Part shown: positions 39,988 through 50,861 of the stretch, piece after piece
Layout: every line of letters begins with the position of its first letter
Numbering within the stretch: position 1 is the stretch's first letter
Assembly: GCA_903870995.1 (NCBI GenBank)
Contig: CAIQFD010000061.1
Span: 1-64,000 of the forward strand
Origin: an uncultured Methylophilaceae bacterium
GTDB lineage: Bacteria > Pseudomonadota > Gammaproteobacteria > Burkholderiales > Methylophilaceae
Direction of reading: 5' to 3'
DNA: 64,000 nucleotides
Notes under the pieces: model-generated
What the model was told of the DNA's origin: nothing
Database searches by the model: none
Seen by the model: only the letters and a program-made list of their open reading frames with translations
Translations under genes and position numbers: made by a program

Positions 39988-42531
39988 ATGAAACGCATGT
40001 TATTTAACGCAACGCAGTCTGAAGAATTGCGCGTTGCAATCGTCGACGGTCAAAAACTAATTGACCTCGATATCGAATCTGCTGGTAAAGAACAACGTAA
40101 GAGCAATATCTATAAAGGTGTGATTACACGCATCGAGCCATCACTCGAAGCTGCCTTTGTTAACTACGGCACTGATAGACACGGCTTCTTGCCATTCAAA
40201 GAAGTGGCTCGCAGCTACTTCCAAAACGACGCCGAAGGCGGACGTGCTCGCATTCAAGACGTGCTTAAGGAAGGCCAAGAGCTCATCGTTCAAGTCGACA
40301 AAGACGAACGCGGCAACAAAGGCGCAGCACTTACTACATTCATCTCTCTTGCTGGTCGCTACTTAGTATTGATGCCTAACAACCCTCGCGGCGGTGGTGT
40401 TTCACGTCGCATCGAAGGCGAAGACCGCAACGAACTCCGTGACATCATGGCGCAATTAGAAGTGCCTAATGGCATGAGCATCATTGCTCGTACCGCTGGT
40501 ATCGGCCGCAACCTTGAAGAGTTGCAATGGGACTTAAGCTACCTATTACAACTTTGGACTGCCGTTGAGAGCGCATCAACGATTCAAAATGGTCCTTTCT
40601 TGATTTACCAAGAAGGTAGTTTAGTGATTCGCGCAATTCGCGATTACTTCCAACCAGATATCGGTGAAATCCTCATCGACACGCCTGACATCCATGAGCA
40701 AGCTATTCAGTTCATGAACCATGTGATGCCTGGTCATGTCGCTCGCGTTAAGTTATACCAAGACGAAACGCCTTTATTTTCACGCTTTCAAATTGAACAC
40801 CAAATCGAAACAGCGTTCTCACGTGAAGTTCGTTTGCCTTCTGGCGGCGCCATCGTGATTGACCACACTGAAGCTTTAGTTTCAGTAGACGTTAACTCCG
40901 GTCGCTCAACTAAAGGTAGCGACATTGAGCACACAGCATTTAATACGAACTTAGAAGCCGCTGAAGAAGTAGCCCGTCAATTACGTTTACGTGACTTAGG
41001 TGGATTGGTTGTCATCGACTTTATCGACATGGAAAGTCAACGTAACCAACGTGACGTAGAAAACCGATTACGTGAAGCTTTGCACTATGATCGTGCGCGT
41101 GTTCAAACTGGCAAGATTTCACGATTTGGCCTATTAGAGCTATCACGTCAACGCTTACGTCCAAGCTTGGGTGAAAGCAACCACATTCCTTGCCCACGCT
41201 GCCATGGCACAGGCCATATTCGTGGTATCGAATCAACAGCACTACACATCTTGCGCATTACGCAAGAAGAGGCAATGAAAGAAAACAGCAAAGCGATTCA
41301 GGTTCAACTCCCTGTTGAAGCAGCCACATTCTTGCTCAATGAAAAACGTGCGGACATTCATAAAATTGAACAACGTACTGGCGTTGAAGTTGTATTAATT
41401 CCAAACATCCATTTGGAAACACCGAACTACACAATCACTCGCATTAAGAGCGATGACAGTGCGGAAGATGGTCCACGTAGTTATCAAATGGTAGAAATGC
41501 CAACGGAAGAAGAAATTCATAACCATGCAGCGCCAGAAGTAAAAGCGGTAAAACAAGTCGCAGCTGTTCGTGGCATTACGCCATCAGCGCCAGCACCGAT
41601 CAGCACAGAAAAAGCTGAAAAAGGTGTTTCATTGTTCACTCGTTTTAAAAACTGGTTAGGTGCACTCACCACGACAGAAGCACCTAAGGAAGAGAAATCT
41701 GAGCGCAACGGCCGTCGTGACAACAACCGCAATCGCAACCGTAATCGCAACCGTAATGAGCGTGGTGATCGTCCGGAACGTAGCAATCAAAATGCTCAAG
41801 GCGAACGTCAACAAGGCAATCAAGGTGATCGTCAACAACGCAACCAAGAGCCACGCCAACCTAGACCGCAACAACAGCAGGCTAAGCCTCAACAAGCTGT
41901 TCAAAACAACCAAGTTGAAGGTGCACAAGGCGAACAAAACAACGAGCAACGCGAACCACGTGAAGGCCGTAACCGCCGTGGCCGCAATGGTCGTCGTGAC
42001 CGCGGTCCTCGTCAAGATCGACCAGCTGGTGATCGTCCATTTGTTGAAAATGAACAGCTTCTAGATGCAAACAACACTTCTGTGGCAACTGAAACAGTTA
42101 AACCAGTTGAAGCACCTAAAGCAGATACGCCAAAAGTTGAAATCGTTAAAGCTGAAGTTGCTGAAACAAAAACAGCTCCTAAAGCTGAAACAATTGAAGT
42201 GGTCACAACAAAACCAGCGCAAGCAGAGAAGCCGGCTAAAGCAGTGAAAGCACCTAAGGAAGAATCAAGCCCTGAAGTGAGCGAAGATAAATCAGCAAAA
42301 GCACCTGCTGAGAAAAAAGCGCGCCCGGCTCGCAAGCCAGCAGCGAAAGCGAAACCAGTTGATTTGGCTGCAAGCGGTTTGCAATTGGTAGAAACCAAAG
42401 CGGAAACTAAGGCAGCAACTGCTGCTGAGCCAGAAGCTCCAAAGAAACCACGCAAAACAGCCGCATGGCAAAAGAAAGGTGACGAGGCGGCAAAAGATGA
42501 GCCTTTAGTCATCGTTCAAACGCAGAAATAA
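39988..42531 (+). CDS. rne: Ribonuclease E
   Basis: [25 protein letters not shown]1 domain, [11 protein letters not shown], Zn-link CPRCHGTG, Arg-rich disordered tail. Confidence 0.96.
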   Translation: MKRMLFNATQSEELRVAIVDGQKLIDLDIESAGKEQRKSNIYKGVITRIEPSLEAAFVNYGTDRHGFLPFKEVARSYFQNDAEGGRARIQDVLKEGQELIVQVDKDERGNKGAALTTFISLAGRYLVLMPNNPRGGGVSRRIEGEDRNELRDIMAQLEVPNGMSIIARTAGIGRNLEELQWDLSYLLQLWTAVESASTIQNGPFLIYQEGSLVIRAIRDYFQPDIGEILIDTPDIHEQAIQFMNHVMPGHVARVKLYQDETPLFSRFQIEHQIETAFSREVRLPSGGAIVIDHTEALVSVDVNSGRSTKGSDIEHTAFNTNLEAAEEVARQLRLRDLGGLVVIDFIDMESQRNQRDVENRLREALHYDRARVQTGKISRFGLLELSRQRLRPSLGESNHIPCPRCHGTGHIRGIESTALHILRITQEEAMKENSKAIQVQLPVEAATFLLNEKRADIHKIEQRTGVEVVLIPNIHLETPNYTITRIKSDDSAEDGPRSYQMVEMPTEEEIHNHAAPEVKAVKQVAAVRGITPSAPAPISTEKAEKGVSLFTRFKNWLGALTTTEAPKEEKSERNGRRDNNRNRNRNRNRNERGDRPERSNQNAQGERQQGNQGDRQQRNQEPRQPRPQQQQAKPQQAVQNNQVEGAQGEQNNEQREPREGRNRRGRNGRRDRGPRQDRPAGDRPFVENEQLLDANNTSVATETVKPVEAPKADTPKVEIVKAEVAETKTAPKAETIEVVTTKPAQAEKPAKAVKAPKEESSPEVSEDKSAKAPAEKKARPARKPAAKAKPVDLAASGLQLVETKAETKAATAAEPEAPKKPRKTAAWQKKGDEAAKDEPLVIVQTQK

Positions 42532-42552
42532 GTTAGTTTTAGCATGACACTC

Positions 42553-42579
42553 AAAAGCCCCAATTCATCGGGGCTTTTT
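42553..42579 (+). terminator. Intrinsic terminator after rne
   Basis: AAAAGCCCC-aattcatc-GGGGCTTTTT. Confidence 0.88.
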
Positions 42580-42607
42580 CATTTTAGCTACCCAGCAAAA
42601 AGTATCT

Positions 42608-44431
42608 ATGTCGACAAGCGCGTTAGAAATCCTACAAAACACCTTTGGCTATAAATCGTTTCGCGATCAACAAGCAACGATTGTGAGCCATGTATCTGCA
42701 GGTGGTGACGCATTGGTGCTAATGCCGACTGGTGGCGGAAAGTCGCTTTGTTATCAAATTCCTAGTTTGTTAAGGGATGGCCTAGCGATTATCGTCTCCC
42801 CTCTTATTGCGCTGATGCAAAACCAAGTAGAGGCATTACAGCAATTGGGGGTCAATGCCGCCTTCTTAAACTCCAGCTTAAGTATGGATGATACTCAAAC
42901 AATCACCAGACAGGCTTTAAGAGGTGAGCTAAAGATTCTTTATGTCGCCCCCGAACGGCTGATGGCCAACAGTTTTTTACAGTTGCTAGAACAGGTTAAC
43001 AATCACGTTGGATTAGCATTGTTTGCCATCGATGAAGCGCACTGTGTGTCGCAATGGGGCCATGACTTCAGACCAGAATACCGACAGCTCACAATTTTGC
43101 ATGAGCGCTTTCCTGATGTGCCAAGAATCGCTCTAACGGCCACAGCAGATGCCGCAACGAGGGCTGAAATCATTACACAGCTTAAGCTAGAGGATGCAGC
43201 GCAATTCATCTCCAGCTTTGATCGTCCTAACATTCGCTATCATGTCACCCAAAAAAATAATGCACGGCAACAACTACTTCATTTCATTGAATCACAGCAT
43301 CCAAATGATGCTGGCATTGTCTATTGTTTGTCCCGCAAAAAAGTGGAAGAAACCGCCGAGTGGCTTCAATCCAAAGGCTGGCCTGCGCTTCCCTATCATG
43401 CAGGCCTAGATGCCAAGATTCGTGAGAAAAATCAGCGCCAATTTTTGCGTGAAGAAGCTGTGATTATGGTTGCCACCATTGCCTTTGGCATGGGCATCGA
43501 CAAACCTAATGTGCGCTTTGTTGCCCATTTGGATTTACCCAAAAGTATGGAAAGTTATTATCAAGAAACTGGTCGCGCTGGTCGTGATGGCTTCGCCGCG
43601 AACGCCTGGATGACCTACGGCTTGGGCGATGTTGTTTCTATGCGTCAAATGCTCGACGGTGGCGAAGCCTCAGAAGATCGTAAGCGCCTAGAAAAGCAAA
43701 AATTAGATGCCCTACTTGGCTTCTGTGAATCAACGACGTGCCGTCACCAGTCTATACTGCGTTACTTCGGCGAAGATCACCCTGGTGATTGTGGACAATG
43801 TGATAACTGCCTCACACCTGCCGACACTTGGGATGCGACACAAGCAGCGAGAATGGCACTTTCATGTGTATACCGAACGGGCCAACGATTTGGTGCAGGT
43901 CACTTAATTGACGTATTGCTTGGTAAAAGAACCGCCCAAATTGACCGATTTCAACACGAACAACTAAGCACCTACGGCATAGGAAAAAATCTCACCCAAT
44001 CACAATGGAGCAGTGTTTACAGACAATTGGCAGCAAGTGGCTACTTGGATGTAGACTTTCAAGCATTCGGCGGCTTAAAACTGACTGAGCTTGCTAAACC
44101 AGTGTTAAAAGGCGAAATAGAAGTATGGCAACGCCGAGATGCTGAGCCAGAGAAGCGCTCAAGCACTGCCGAACGCGCTTCACGCGCTCGAGAAGCCTAC
44201 GCAGGTGCAAATGACGATCCGCTGTGGTTAGCACTAAAGGCTAAACGAATGGAGCTTGCAAAATCACAAGGCGTTCCGCCTTATTTGATTTTCCACGACA
44301 GCACCTTAATTGAGATTATGAATCAACGACCAGGCAATTTAATCGAACTTGGCCGTATTAGCGGTGTTGGACAGGCAAAACTAGCGCGTTATGGAGATGA
44401 TTTTTTGGAGGTTTTAGCGCAGGCCGAGTAA
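42608..44431 (+). CDS. recQ: ATP-dependent DNA helicase RecQ
   Basis: [18 protein letters not shown] box, RQC zinc Cys, HRDC domain. Confidence 0.96.
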   Translation: MSTSALEILQNTFGYKSFRDQQATIVSHVSAGGDALVLMPTGGGKSLCYQIPSLLRDGLAIIVSPLIALMQNQVEALQQLGVNAAFLNSSLSMDDTQTITRQALRGELKILYVAPERLMANSFLQLLEQVNNHVGLALFAIDEAHCVSQWGHDFRPEYRQLTILHERFPDVPRIALTATADAATRAEIITQLKLEDAAQFISSFDRPNIRYHVTQKNNARQQLLHFIESQHPNDAGIVYCLSRKKVEETAEWLQSKGWPALPYHAGLDAKIREKNQRQFLREEAVIMVATIAFGMGIDKPNVRFVAHLDLPKSMESYYQETGRAGRDGFAANAWMTYGLGDVVSMRQMLDGGEASEDRKRLEKQKLDALLGFCESTTCRHQSILRYFGEDHPGDCGQCDNCLTPADTWDATQAARMALSCVYRTGQRFGAGHLIDVLLGKRTAQIDRFQHEQLSTYGIGKNLTQSQWSSVYRQLAASGYLDVDFQAFGGLKLTELAKPVLKGEIEVWQRRDAEPEKRSSTAERASRAREAYAGANDDPLWLALKAKRMELAKSQGVPPYLIFHDSTLIEIMNQRPGNLIELGRISGVGQAKLARYGDDFLEVLAQAE

Positions 44432-44452
44432 AAATGTAATGTATCAATTGAC

Positions 44453-44475
44453 ATTGTAATTAACTAGATTACAAT
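44453..44475. promoter_or_regulatory. higBA operator overlapping the promoter
   Basis: Inverted repeat ATTGTAAT-taactag-ATTACAAT; TTGACA (44448-44453) and TACAAT (44470-44475) with 16-nt spacing. Confidence 0.65.
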
Positions 44476-44483
44476 CATGCTGG

Positions 44484-44762
44484 ATGATTCAAAACTTCAA
44501 ACATAAAGGCTTAGGGCTATTTTTTACTGCAAGCGACTATCGCGGCATTCCAGCCCAATATGCATCAAGAATAGAGCGGATACTTGACCGTTTAGACGCC
44601 GCTACAAAACCAGAAGATATGAATCTTGCAGGATTTAAATTTCACGGACTAACAGGCGATAGAAAAGGTACTTATGCTGTTTCCGTGACAGGTAATTGGA
44701 GAATGACTTTTAAGTTTAATGGCGAAGATGCCATTGATGTTGAATTGGAGGATTATCATTAA
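44484..44762 (+). CDS. higB: HigB-type (RelE superfamily) toxin
   Basis: 92 aa, IQNFKHKGLGLFF...LTGDRKGTYAVSVTGNWRMTFKF...VELEDYH. Confidence 0.92.
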   Translation: MIQNFKHKGLGLFFTASDYRGIPAQYASRIERILDRLDAATKPEDMNLAGFKFHGLTGDRKGTYAVSVTGNWRMTFKFNGEDAIDVELEDYH

Positions 44763-45082
44763 TGCGATCATTAAGAGACCCAAATAGGAAGCCAACACAC
44801 CCTGGCGCAATTATTCGTGAAGATGTATTACCAGCCCTTGGCATTACACAGGCACAACTCGCTCATCACTTAGGTGTAAGCAGATTAAGTGTTTCTGAAA
44901 TTTTGCATGAGAAGCGTAGCGTAACTGCTGAAATGGCATTGAGAATCTCTGAAGCAATTGGTGGCACACCTGAAAGTTGGTTGCGCATGCAAGAGGCTTT
45001 AGATTTATGGCATGCAAAACAAAAGTTTGTAGAGAACCCTACAATAAAAGCTACACCGATTTCTCGATTAGCAGCAGCTTAG
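44762..45082 (+). CDS. higA: HigA-type XRE antitoxin
   Basis: RKPTHPGAIIREDVLPALGITQAQLAHHLGVSRLSVSEILH; TAATG overlap with the toxin. Confidence 0.92.
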   Translation: MRSLRDPNRKPTHPGAIIREDVLPALGITQAQLAHHLGVSRLSVSEILHEKRSVTAEMALRISEAIGGTPESWLRMQEALDLWHAKQKFVENPTIKATPISRLAAA

Positions 45083-45095
45083 TGATTTACATTGT

Positions 45096-47132
45096 TTAAG
45101 CATTCAAATCATCAACATTTGCACCATAGAACTTCTCTTTGAGTTTCTTGAGTTGATCTCTGAAGTCAGCTGCTTTCTCAAACTCAAGATTCTTAGCGCT
45201 ATCGTGCATGGCCTTTTCTAGACGCTTCATTTCTTTGAGTAATTGCTTCTCACTCAGTACATCATAGTTGGCTTGATCTTGCGCGGCTTTACGCTCGCGT
45301 TCAGCATCATCTTTGTCGTACACACCATCTATAATATCTTTAATACGTTTAACCACACCTTTAGGTGTGATGCCATGCTCAAGGTTAAAGGCGATCTGCT
45401 TGGTTCGGCGACGCTCGGTTTCATCCATCGCGAGCTTCATTGAGCGCGTAATTCTGTTCGCGTAAAAAATCACCTTACCATTTAGGTTACGCGCGGCGCG
45501 ACCAGCAGTTTGAATGAGTGATCGCTCTGAACGTAAGAAGCCCTCTTTATCTGCATCCAATACAGCTACCAAAGACACCTCTGGAATATCTAGACCCTCA
45601 CGTAACAAATTAATGCCCACAAGAACGTCAAACTCACCTAAGCGTAAATCACGAATGATTTCCACACGCTCAACGGTATCAATATCAGAATGTAAATATC
45701 GAACTTTGACACCATGCTCACTCAAGTAATCCGTTAAGTCTTCTGACATGCGCTTGGTTAATGTCGTCGCTAAAACACGCTCCCCCACTGCTACACGCAG
45801 TTTGATTTCAGAGAGCAGATCATCGACTTGCGTATCCGCAGGCTTCACAATAATTTCAGGATCCACCAAGCCCGTTGGCCTTGCCACCTGCTCTACTACC
45901 TGTTGCTGATGGTTAGCTTCATACTCTGCAGGCGTCGCTGAAACAAAGACCGTTTGGCGCATGATTTGCTCAAACTCTTCAAATTTCAGGGGACGATTAT
46001 CCAAAGCTGATGGCAAACGGAAGCCGTAATCCACTAAATTTTCTTTACGGGACCTATCACCCTTATACATAGCACCAATTTGGGGGACAGTGACGTGGCT
46101 TTCATCCATAATCATGATGGCGTTTTTAGGGAGGTAATCAATCAGCGTTGGCGGTGGGTCACCTGGGCCACGCCCTGATAGATGACGTGAATAGTTTTCA
46201 ATGCCTTTACAAAAGCCAATCTCGTTAAGCATTTCCAAATCAAAACGGGTACGCTGCTCAATACGCTGCGCCTCAACCAACTTGCCTTCTTTGATGTAAA
46301 AATCAACGCGCGATTTAAGTTCGTGCTTAATCTTCTCCATCGCGCGAACAGTGGTCTCACGCGGCGTTACATAATGGCTGGATGGGTAAATGGTATAGCG
46401 AGCAATCTTATTAAACATTTGCCCTGTTAACGGGTCGAATAAAGTAATAGTTTCCACTTCATCATCGAATAAGGAAATACGCACCGCAGTTTCACTGTTT
46501 TCAGCTGGGAACACATCAATCACATCCCCACGTACTCGAAAGCAGCCACGAGAGAAATCAAAGTCGTTACGGTCGTATTGCATACCGACCAAACGCAATA
46601 TCGCATCGCGCTGGCTCATCTTTTCACCTTGTTCAAGGTGCAAGACCATCCCGTGATAATCCACTGGGTCACCAATACCGTAAATCGCTGACACAGAGGC
46701 TACAATAATCGCATCATCACGCTCTAGTAGCGCTTTAGTAGCAGACAGGCGCATCTGCTCGATATGCTCATTAATGCTGGAGTCTTTCTCAATAAACAAA
46801 TCACGCGATGGCACATAAGCCTCAGGCTGATAGTAATCGTAGTAAGAAACGAAATACTCCACAGCATTATTAGGGAAAAATTCGCGGAATTCAGAGTAAA
46901 GCTGTGCGGCTAAGGTTTTGTTCGGCGCCATGACAATGGCTGGGCGGCCTGTGCGCGCAATCACGTTAGCCATGGTGTAAGTTTTACCTGAGCCAGTGAC
47001 CCCAAGTAAGGTTTGATACTTCATCCCAGCTTCAATTCCTGCCGTCAGCTTGTCAATCGCTTGCGGCTGATCTCCCGCGGGTGGAAATGGCTGATGAAGC
47101 TGATATTTACTATTGGGAAACGTAACAATCAA
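45096..47132 (-). CDS. uvrB: Excinuclease ABC subunit UvrB
   Basis: [39 protein letters not shown]-terminal UVR domain. Confidence 0.97.
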   Translation of the reverse strand: MIVTFPNSKYQLHQPFPPAGDQPQAIDKLTAGIEAGMKYQTLLGVTGSGKTYTMANVIARTGRPAIVMAPNKTLAAQLYSEFREFFPNNAVEYFVSYYDYYQPEAYVPSRDLFIEKDSSINEHIEQMRLSATKALLERDDAIIVASVSAIYGIGDPVDYHGMVLHLEQGEKMSQRDAILRLVGMQYDRNDFDFSRGCFRVRGDVIDVFPAENSETAVRISLFDDEVETITLFDPLTGQMFNKIARYTIYPSSHYVTPRETTVRAMEKIKHELKSRVDFYIKEGKLVEAQRIEQRTRFDLEMLNEIGFCKGIENYSRHLSGRGPGDPPPTLIDYLPKNAIMIMDESHVTVPQIGAMYKGDRSRKENLVDYGFRLPSALDNRPLKFEEFEQIMRQTVFVSATPAEYEANHQQQVVEQVARPTGLVDPEIIVKPADTQVDDLLSEIKLRVAVGERVLATTLTKRMSEDLTDYLSEHGVKVRYLHSDIDTVERVEIIRDLRLGEFDVLVGINLLREGLDIPEVSLVAVLDADKEGFLRSERSLIQTAGRAARNLNGKVIFYANRITRSMKLAMDETERRRTKQIAFNLEHGITPKGVVKRIKDIIDGVYDKDDAERERKAAQDQANYDVLSEKQLLKEMKRLEKAMHDSAKNLEFEKAADFRDQLKKLKEKFYGANVDDLNA

Positions 47133-47194
47133 TTGCGGGTACCTAACAAAACGAATAGAAGAAAAAAATGCTAAAACGCGATATAAATAGAAAT

Positions 47195-47518
47195 TTAAAC
47201 AAGCACTTTTAGTTTAGCTCTAACCAACTCAAGCTCTGCAGATGTTACTTGTCCTTTACAGCTGATTTTTCTAGCGCGCCAATCAACACAGGTAATTTGA
47301 TCGGACAAGGCGACACTATCAGTTGCACCCTTAATCACAACCTCAAAAGGATACCCTTTAACTTTTGTCGTCATAGGACAGCAAAGCATTAAGCCAACTG
47401 TCTTATTATAAGCTTGCGGGCTAATAACCAGTGCCGGCCTATGCCCACCTTGATCATGACCAACCACAGGTTCAAAATCAATCCAGACAATGTCCCCTCG
47501 TTCTGGAATGTAAGCCAT
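47195..47518 (-). CDS. mazF: MazF/ChpB-type endoribonuclease toxin
   Basis: [32 protein letters not shown]. Confidence 0.92.
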   Translation of the reverse strand: MAYIPERGDIVWIDFEPVVGHDQGGHRPALVISPQAYNKTVGLMLCCPMTTKVKGYPFEVVIKGATDSVALSDQITCVDWRARKISCKGQVTSAELELVRAKLKVLV

Positions 47519-47760
47519 TAAATCAGCTCTTTACCTACAGGCGAACCAAAATCTAGACGATCATGCAGATTATCTTGCGTAACACCCGATAACAAATCTT
47601 CAAGCTTAAACTCGTTAACCCTCAATGCCTCAATAATGATGCGTCCATCTTCCTCTTTAATATCAAGCGGATCATTTAGCTTTAGGTTAAGCGAATCCAA
47701 AATCAAACTTGGTATTCTTATCGATGCACTATTGCCCCATTTTTTCAAAGAAACTAGCAT
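47518..47760 (-). CDS. mazE: MazE-type AbrB-fold antitoxin
   Basis: VSLKKWGNSASIRIPSLILDSLNLKLNDPLDI; TAATG overlap with the toxin. Confidence 0.92.
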   Translation of the reverse strand: MLVSLKKWGNSASIRIPSLILDSLNLKLNDPLDIKEEDGRIIIEALRVNEFKLEDLLSGVTQDNLHDRLDFGSPVGKELI

Positions 47761-47782
47761 TTACATTCCCCCTTCATTAAAC

Positions 47783-47796
47783 AATGTATATACATT
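47783..47796. promoter_or_regulatory. mazEF operator candidate
   Basis: Perfect palindrome AATGTATATACATT 23 nt upstream of mazE. Confidence 0.55.
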
Positions 47797-47964
47797 ACAC
47801 TTCCTTGAACAAAGTATCAACATTGTTTAACGCCATAAAAAGTCTTCGATAAAATCACCATGAAGAATAAAAAATAGAACTTTATACGGTGTTGCTAGTC
47901 AAGAGAAAGGGCTTAAAAATTAGCCATTCCAATAAAAAAATAACGAATCAATTTGGAGTATGAC

Positions 47965-49002
47965 ATGCGCAACATCAAAATCACTTTAAGCTTAGCCGCC
48001 TTTCTATTGACTGGCCTTACTCCAATCGCACAAGCTTTTGACAAAGAAAAACTGCTTGGTTCATTTTTTTCTATCGTGATGATCCGCGGCTACAACCCTG
48101 ATGGAAGTTTAGCTTATGGGTCTGGCGTTGTTGTTGCGCCAAACAAGGTGCTTACCAATTGCCATATTTTTAGACAAACCAAAGAACCTTGGATTTCACG
48201 TGGTGAAGATAGCTATACCATCGCATCTATCCAAGCTGACCGCTACCACGACCTATGCCTCATCACAGCCGACAACATACCATTTCCGCCAGCCGTCATC
48301 GGCTCAGTGAATAATATGAGAAAAGGTGAAGAAATTGTCGCTATCGGCCACTCCAGCGCATCCCCTGCACCAATTACCTCATTCGGTGCACTAAAGTCTA
48401 GCTACCCATATGAAGGAGCAAACGTCATCCGTAGTTCAGCACGTTTTGCCATGGGGGCAAGTGGTAGTGGCCTATTTGACGGTCAAGGCCGCCTCATTGG
48501 GATTAACACGTTCAAAACACCAGGTCGAAATGCTTACTTCTATGCATTGCCTGTTGAATGGCTTGCTACGCTTGAGAAGATGCCTGCCGAAACCAAATAC
48601 CCCATTGATGGCAAGACTTTTTGGGAGGAAGAAGATGTAAATAAACCATACTTCATGCAAATCGCTGAGCCTGAAATTCAAGAAGAATGGTCAAGATTAC
48701 TTGGTATCGCTCAAAAATGGACCAAAAAAGAACCAAACAACACAGAGGCTTGGTATGAATTAGGCGTGGCACAAGAACATAGCAATCAAAAAGCGGATGC
48801 TGAAAAATCATATCGCCATGCGTTAATGCTAAGCCAAGGGAATATTGACGCGATGTTTAGACTTGGTGTGATGGCGGCAGAACAAGGCAACATCAACGAA
48901 GTGCAAGCCATCAAACTCGCCATTAGCAACATTGACACAGACATGGCTGAAGAATTTAACACTGCAATTACTTGCGACGAAAAGTGCCAAAAACGTCGTT
49001 AA
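47965..49002 (+). CDS. Secreted trypsin-like (S1C-like) serine protease with TPR C-terminus
   Basis: Signal peptide; putative triad LTNCHIF / YHDLCLI / GASGSGLFD; C-terminal TPR (EAWYELGVAQEHSNQKADAEKSYRHAL). Confidence 0.85.
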   Translation: MRNIKITLSLAAFLLTGLTPIAQAFDKEKLLGSFFSIVMIRGYNPDGSLAYGSGVVVAPNKVLTNCHIFRQTKEPWISRGEDSYTIASIQADRYHDLCLITADNIPFPPAVIGSVNNMRKGEEIVAIGHSSASPAPITSFGALKSSYPYEGANVIRSSARFAMGASGSGLFDGQGRLIGINTFKTPGRNAYFYALPVEWLATLEKMPAETKYPIDGKTFWEEEDVNKPYFMQIAEPEIQEEWSRLLGIAQKWTKKEPNNTEAWYELGVAQEHSNQKADAEKSYRHALMLSQGNIDAMFRLGVMAAEQGNINEVQAIKLAISNIDTDMAEEFNTAITCDEKCQKRR

Positions 49003-49112
49003 TTGTTTAAAAGTGTAACAAGAACGCAATATTAGCGTGCTGCTGGTTTCAAGAGGACGGGTTTTTGAGTAAAATCACGTTTTAGCTCATTTTTAAGCTC
49101 AAGGACGTCATT

Positions 49113-50324
49113 TTGGAACAAGCAGCGCAGTCTATTCTTTCTCAACGTGTTCAAGCCATCAAAGAATCACCAACCCTTGCAGTGACTGCCCGTGCTGCCA
49201 AACTAAAATCTGAAGGTAAAGATATTATTGGTCTTGGTGCTGGCGAGCCAGACTTTGATACCCCACAACACATTAAAGATGCGGCTAAGCAAGCGATTGA
49301 TAGCGGCTTCACCAAATACACTCCTGTTGCAGGCATTCCTGGCTTAAAGAAAGCCATTGTTGCAAAATTCAAGAATCAAAACGGTTTCGATTACACAGAA
49401 AAAGAAGTCATTGTTGGCGTAGGTGGCAAACAATGTATTTTTAATCTTGCTTTAGCAGTCTTAAACCATGGTGACGAAGTCATCGTTCCAGCACCTTACT
49501 GGGTTTCATACGCCGATATCGCATTAGTCGCTGGCGCTAAACCCGTCATTATCGAATGTGGAATCGAACAAGGCTTTAAGCTATTGCCAGCGCAATTAGA
49601 AGCAGCAATTACGCCAAAAACAAAACTATTCATGATCAACTCGCCTTCCAATCCAACTGGTGCGGTTTATACGCTAGAAGAATTAAAAGCCCTAGGTGAA
49701 GTATTAAAACGTCACCCACACGTATTGGTGGCAACCGATGATATGTACGAACATGTTAACCTCACTGGTGAGAAGTTCTACAACATCCTGAATGCAGCAC
49801 CAGAATTAAAACCACGCTGCATCGTGCTGAACGGCGTTTCAAAAGCTTACTCAATGACAGGTTGGCGTATCGGTTACGCCGCAGGCCCCGCTTACATCAT
49901 CAAAGCGATGGAAATTTTACAGTCACAATCAACATCCAATCCAACTTCTATCTCACAAGTGGCTGCACAAGCAGCTTTAGACGGCCCTCAAGAATGCATA
50001 CAACCTATGCTAAAGGCTTTTATTGAGCGCCATGACTATGTTGTTGATCGCTTCAACAAAATGCGTGGATTAAAGTGCATTAAAGCAGGCGGTGCGTTCT
50101 ATGCATTCCCTGATGCAAGAGATGCCATTAACAACTTGCATAAAGAAGGCAAAATCAAAGAAGCTACTGACATGGCGCTTTCAGAGTACTTGCTTGAGCA
50201 AGTAGGCGTAGCTGTTGTGCCAGGTTCAGCTTTTGGCGCAGAAGGTTACTTCCGCATTTCATTTGCCACTTCGATGGACAACCTCAGAAACGCATTAGAC
50301 CGTATTGAAAAAGCGCTAGCGTAA
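49113..50324 (+). CDS. Class I PLP aminotransferase (aspartate aminotransferase-like)
   Basis: IIGLGAGEPDFDTPQHIKDAA, NSPSNPTGAVY, NGVSKAYSMTGWRIGYAAGP; TTG start. Confidence 0.93.
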   Translation: MEQAAQSILSQRVQAIKESPTLAVTARAAKLKSEGKDIIGLGAGEPDFDTPQHIKDAAKQAIDSGFTKYTPVAGIPGLKKAIVAKFKNQNGFDYTEKEVIVGVGGKQCIFNLALAVLNHGDEVIVPAPYWVSYADIALVAGAKPVIIECGIEQGFKLLPAQLEAAITPKTKLFMINSPSNPTGAVYTLEELKALGEVLKRHPHVLVATDDMYEHVNLTGEKFYNILNAAPELKPRCIVLNGVSKAYSMTGWRIGYAAGPAYIIKAMEILQSQSTSNPTSISQVAAQAALDGPQECIQPMLKAFIERHDYVVDRFNKMRGLKCIKAGGAFYAFPDARDAINNLHKEGKIKEATDMALSEYLLEQVGVAVVPGSAFGAEGYFRISFATSMDNLRNALDRIEKALA

Positions 50325-50417
50325 TAATACCAATCGCTAATTTTTTGAAAATACGGAACGAATTGATGAAACATTTAGTCCATTAGGGACTTAAAAATAA
50401 ACATCAGGAATATTGAA

Positions 50418-50861
50418 ATGCTCACTTGGGAAAGTATTCAAAAGCTAGTCAGCGAAGGTAATTTAGCCCCAGAAAAGCGCCTAGTAAAAACGGGCGCACA
50501 GTGGAAACAATTACTTTCCGACGATGTTTATCATGTCACCCGAAATGCTGGCACAGAGCGTCCATTCAGCTCACCCATGTGTACCCATTTTGAAGCAGGT
50601 ATTTATGCTTGCGCCTGTTGTGACACCCTACTTTTTGATTCAACTGAAAAATTCGACTCAGGGACAGGCTGGCCATCATTCACCCAGCCAATCAAAGAAA
50701 ATGCTATTGCCTACTACTTAGATGATAGCCTCGACAGAAGCCGTGTAGAGATCACTTGCAACACTTGCGATGCACACTTGGGCCATGTATTTCCTGATGG
50801 CCCAGCACCTAGCAAGTTGCGTTACTGTGTAAACGCACTATCACTTCAACGCAAAAGCTAG
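50418..50861 (+). CDS. msrB: Peptide-methionine (R)-S-oxide reductase
   Basis: CACCDTLLFDSTEKFDSGTGWPSF, zinc CNTCDAHLGHVFPDGP, RYCVNALSL. Confidence 0.95.
   Translation: MLTWESIQKLVSEGNLAPEKRLVKTGAQWKQLLSDDVYHVTRNAGTERPFSSPMCTHFEAGIYACACCDTLLFDSTEKFDSGTGWPSFTQPIKENAIAYYLDDSLDRSRVEITCNTCDAHLGHVFPDGPAPSKLRYCVNALSLQRKS

Noticed and set aside
41656-42512. ORFs overlapping the RNase E tail on both strands (41656..42015 -, 41660..42064 +, 42012..42512 -)
   Set aside because: Low-complexity translations (T/A/V- or R/K-rich) forced by the repetitive rne C-terminal codons; rne frame is clearly the coding one.
44484-47760. TA modules as prophage or plasmid remnant
   Set aside because: No phage structural, integrase or replication genes around them; the flanks are core genes.
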